Source of the DNA: Methylococcaceae bacterium
Lineage (GTDB): Bacteria; Pseudomonadota; Gammaproteobacteria; Methylococcales; Methylomonadaceae
Length of the DNA stretch: 16,604 bases
Assembly (NCBI GenBank): GCA_021647145.1
Contig: JAKIVF010000078.1
Location: forward strand, 1-16,604
Direction: 5' to 3'
The notes under the pieces were generated by a model. The model was not told where the DNA came from, ran no database searches, and saw nothing but the letters and a program-made list of their open reading frames with translations. Position 1 is the first letter of the stretch. Every line of letters begins with the position of its first letter. Below are positions 14,857 to 16,604 of the stretch, piece after piece. Both the position numbers and the translations under genes were made by a program.

Positions 14857-15912
14857 ATGGCCCATAAAACTCATATTCTAATCATTGATGATGTTGTAGA
14901 AAATATTCAGGTTGCGATGAATATTTTAAAAGAAGACGGTTATGATTTTTCCTTCGCAACACAAGGTGCAGAAGCACTAACTTTAATTGATCAAAACACT
15001 GATCAATTTGATCTAATTTTACTTGATATAATGATGCCCGGTCTAAATGGCTTTGAAGTTTGTCAAAAAATAAAAAATGATCAGAATTCTAGAGAAATTC
15101 CTATTATATTTTTAACTGCAAAAGTTGATGTGGATGCTATTACACAAGGGTTAACAATAGGCGCAGTTGATTATATAGTAAAGCCTTTTCATGGAGATGA
15201 ATTGCTGGCAAGAGTCAGGACACACATTCAATTATTTGAGGCGAAGAAATTACTCAAACAAAATAATATCGCACTAGAAACAAAAGTTAATTTAGAGCAA
15301 ACAAGGTTATTGACAGAACTTGAAGGTAATCAAAAAGAAATGATTTGGATGTTAACAGAATTGATGGAATCAACTTCTGATGAAACGGGTAAACATATTC
15401 GACGCGTTGCAGAAATATCATCGTTATTGGCGCATTATCATCCCGCTTTAAGTAAGGAAGATGAAGAGACACTCTTTCATGCATCACCCATGCATGATAT
15501 TGGAAAAATGACAGTCCCTCATCATATTCTTCATAAACCCGGACGATATACAGAAGAAGAATTTAATATTATGAAAGACCATACTTCAAATGCTTATAGA
15601 CTACTTTGTTGTTCTAAACGTAAATTAATGAAAGCAGCTGCAATTATTGCTCATGAACATCATGAAAAATGGAATGGTAAAGGTTATCCGCGGCAACTTA
15701 AAGGTGCAGCAATTCATATTTATGGACGGATAGTGGCGTTAGCAGATGTATTTGATGCCTTGACTCACAGACGATGCTATAAAGATGCCTGGAATATAGA
15801 AGATGTTCTTAACTATATAAAAGGTCATAAAGGAACACAATTTGATCCAGAATTGGTTGACATTTTTATGGAGCATGTTGATGAGTTTAAAATTATTGCT
15901 AATCCAAATTAA
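14857..15912 (+). CDS. Response regulator with HD-GYP domain (c-di-GMP phosphodiesterase)
   Basis: A 351-residue cytosolic RpfG-like regulator. Residues 1-125 are a complete receiver: D11/D12, phosphoacceptor D57 in LILLDIMMPGLNG, T87 and K109 (VKPF). A helical linker follows (about 126-165). The HD-GYP domain (about 166-350) keeps the metal and catalytic signature: H180, HDIGK (H213, D214), H242, HEHHEKWNGKGYP (266-278) and ALADVFDALT (D297). Such enzymes hydrolyse cyclic di-GMP, lowering it when the receiver is phosphorylated, and so favour motility over biofilm. It is transcribed away from the hybrid kinase across a shared control region, which makes that kinase the likely input. The start ATG has only a weak AAGAA upstream. 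The stop lies 4 bases from the transposase remnant, with no terminator in between. Confidence 0.95.
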   Translation: MAHKTHILIIDDVVENIQVAMNILKEDGYDFSFATQGAEALTLIDQNTDQFDLILLDIMMPGLNGFEVCQKIKNDQNSREIPIIFLTAKVDVDAITQGLTIGAVDYIVKPFHGDELLARVRTHIQLFEAKKLLKQNNIALETKVNLEQTRLLTELEGNQKEMIWMLTELMESTSDETGKHIRRVAEISSLLAHYHPALSKEDEETLFHASPMHDIGKMTVPHHILHKPGRYTEEEFNIMKDHTSNAYRLLCCSKRKLMKAAAIIAHEHHEKWNGKGYPRQLKGAAIHIYGRIVALADVFDALTHRRCYKDAWNIEDVLNYIKGHKGTQFDPELVDIFMEHVDEFKIIANPN

Positions 15913-15916
15913 GTCT

Positions 15917-16479
15917 TTAGTGATATTTACCTTTCCCAATGCAATAAACAGCAGGCTCATGTAGAGAATATTTTTTTATTTTTCTATTGCTGATCAAGAA
16001 CACATTCATAGAACAGAAAGTCTTTTTTTGATGGTGCTCAAATAAGCTGTACTTTGGAAGTGATCTACGTAGTTCGTGAATCAGAATGCGAATAACTGTG
16101 CGTAAACGTTCTAAAAATTTTTTACTTTCTCTCAGCACTTGATGTGACGGAAGTAACGAATAGCTAACTTTAGGTTTTTAACCTCCGAGGTGAACGTTCA
16201 TCGTTGCTAAGTACCGTAGACTTTAGCTAGTTTATACAAACGATTAATAATATAGATCGCCAGTTTTGTATCTGTCGGATAGGTGATGTTTTTTTCTTGT
16301 ACGGTTCTATCAATGTTAACCGTTGTCTCTAATACCACTTTTCCATACAACCCGACACTCACCTGAAATATTTTCTCGAAACATTCTTCGCCAGTCCGTT
16401 TTCTGAAATAAATCCATTCTGTGCCATCACATGACAAACCCAGACTGAACTCCGTTTCTCCACAAAATGCTTAATAGTA
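15917..16479 (-). pseudogene. Frameshifted remnant of an IS5-type DDE transposase
   Basis: Two pieces in different frames line up with one transposase. The first (16470-16207) reads AFCGETEF...FRKRTGEECFEKIFQVSVG and VNIDRTVQEKNITYPTDTKL, the region around the first catalytic Asp of IS5-type enzymes, and stops at a TAG (16204-16206). The second (about 16180-15920) reads FLERLRTVIRILIHELRRSLP and KKYSLHEPAVYCIGKGKYH, the usual following region, then ends in TAA before the later catalytic residues. An in-frame TAA at 16471-16473 also breaks the upstream side. The N-terminal part would lie past the MITE that starts at 16480. The gene is non-functional. Confidence 0.85.
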
Positions 16480-16604
16480 CCTGATTACCCACAAGCTTCC
16501 GCCACTTTAAAAAGCTAAATGTAATCTTATGAAAAATAATGGTTATTTTTTAACCTGATCAAAGTTAAAAGTTTAAGTTAAATTTTCATTAATAGATATT
16601 TATT
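16480..16604. mobile_element. MITE-like element, inverted copy cut by the window end
   Basis: The element begins CCTGATTACCCACAAGC at 16480, and all 125 visible bases are identical to the reverse complement of 5998-6122, the right-hand two thirds of the intact element at 5940-6122. The sequence immediately outside the element is TAATAGTA (16472-16479), the expected target duplication; its partner should follow the other end about 58 bases beyond the window. It sits directly against the transposase remnant, apparently inserted in it. Confidence 0.92.

Noticed and set aside
15739..15960. 73-codon minus-strand frame overlapping the end of the HD-GYP gene
   Set aside because: It is antisense to conserved HD-GYP sequence; the transposase remnant in the neighbouring frame explains the region beyond 15917.

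Overview
The window reads as AT-rich chromosomal DNA of a Gram-negative bacterium, most likely a gammaproteobacterium. The evidence is an NAD-dependent DNA ligase, a YheT-type hydrolase, QueA, an FsaA-like aldolase, an unorthodox EvgS/BvgS-like hybrid kinase and a signal-peptide export protein. The order and genus cannot be fixed from the sequence alone. There are 12 intact or window-cut protein genes, one broken transposase gene, and an unusual load of small non-coding repeats. I found no tRNA, rRNA, CRISPR array or recognisable riboswitch.

Layout: the 3' part of ligA (2-868); a decayed copy of a small inverted-repeat element (985-1150); a TauE/SafE permease on the minus strand (1384-2226); a DUF937 membrane-anchored protein and a rhomboid protease on the plus strand (2646-4555); a minus-strand pair joined by an ATGA overlap, encoding a small membrane protein and a fructose-6-phosphate aldolase (4570-5852); a gene-free repeat island (5853-6791) with two complete MITE-like elements and a 171-bp imperfect palindrome; a small exported protein (6792-7106, minus); a YheT hydrolase (7634-8629); an ATGA-coupled pair of a stand-alone carrier protein and a condensation-type acyltransferase (8727-10303); queA behind a large hybrid histidine kinase (minus, 10349-14268); a divergent response regulator with an HD-GYP c-di-GMP phosphodiesterase domain (14857-15912); and a frameshifted IS5-type transposase remnant interrupted by another MITE copy that runs off the window end.

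Most functional content is housekeeping or sensory. The kinase and the HD-GYP regulator probably form one signalling unit that turns a periplasmic small-molecule signal into a change in c-di-GMP. The carrier protein and condensation protein form a minimal acyl or aminoacyl transfer pair whose loading enzyme is not in the window.

The most distinctive signal is the mobile-repeat family. Its members are about 183 bp with 24-bp terminal inverted repeats beginning CCTGATTACCCA. Two copies are flanked by perfect 8-bp target duplications of different sequence. One copy matches another exactly over the 125 visible bases, one is decayed, and one has the same ends around an unrelated REP-like interior. 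No transposase in the window fits the family.
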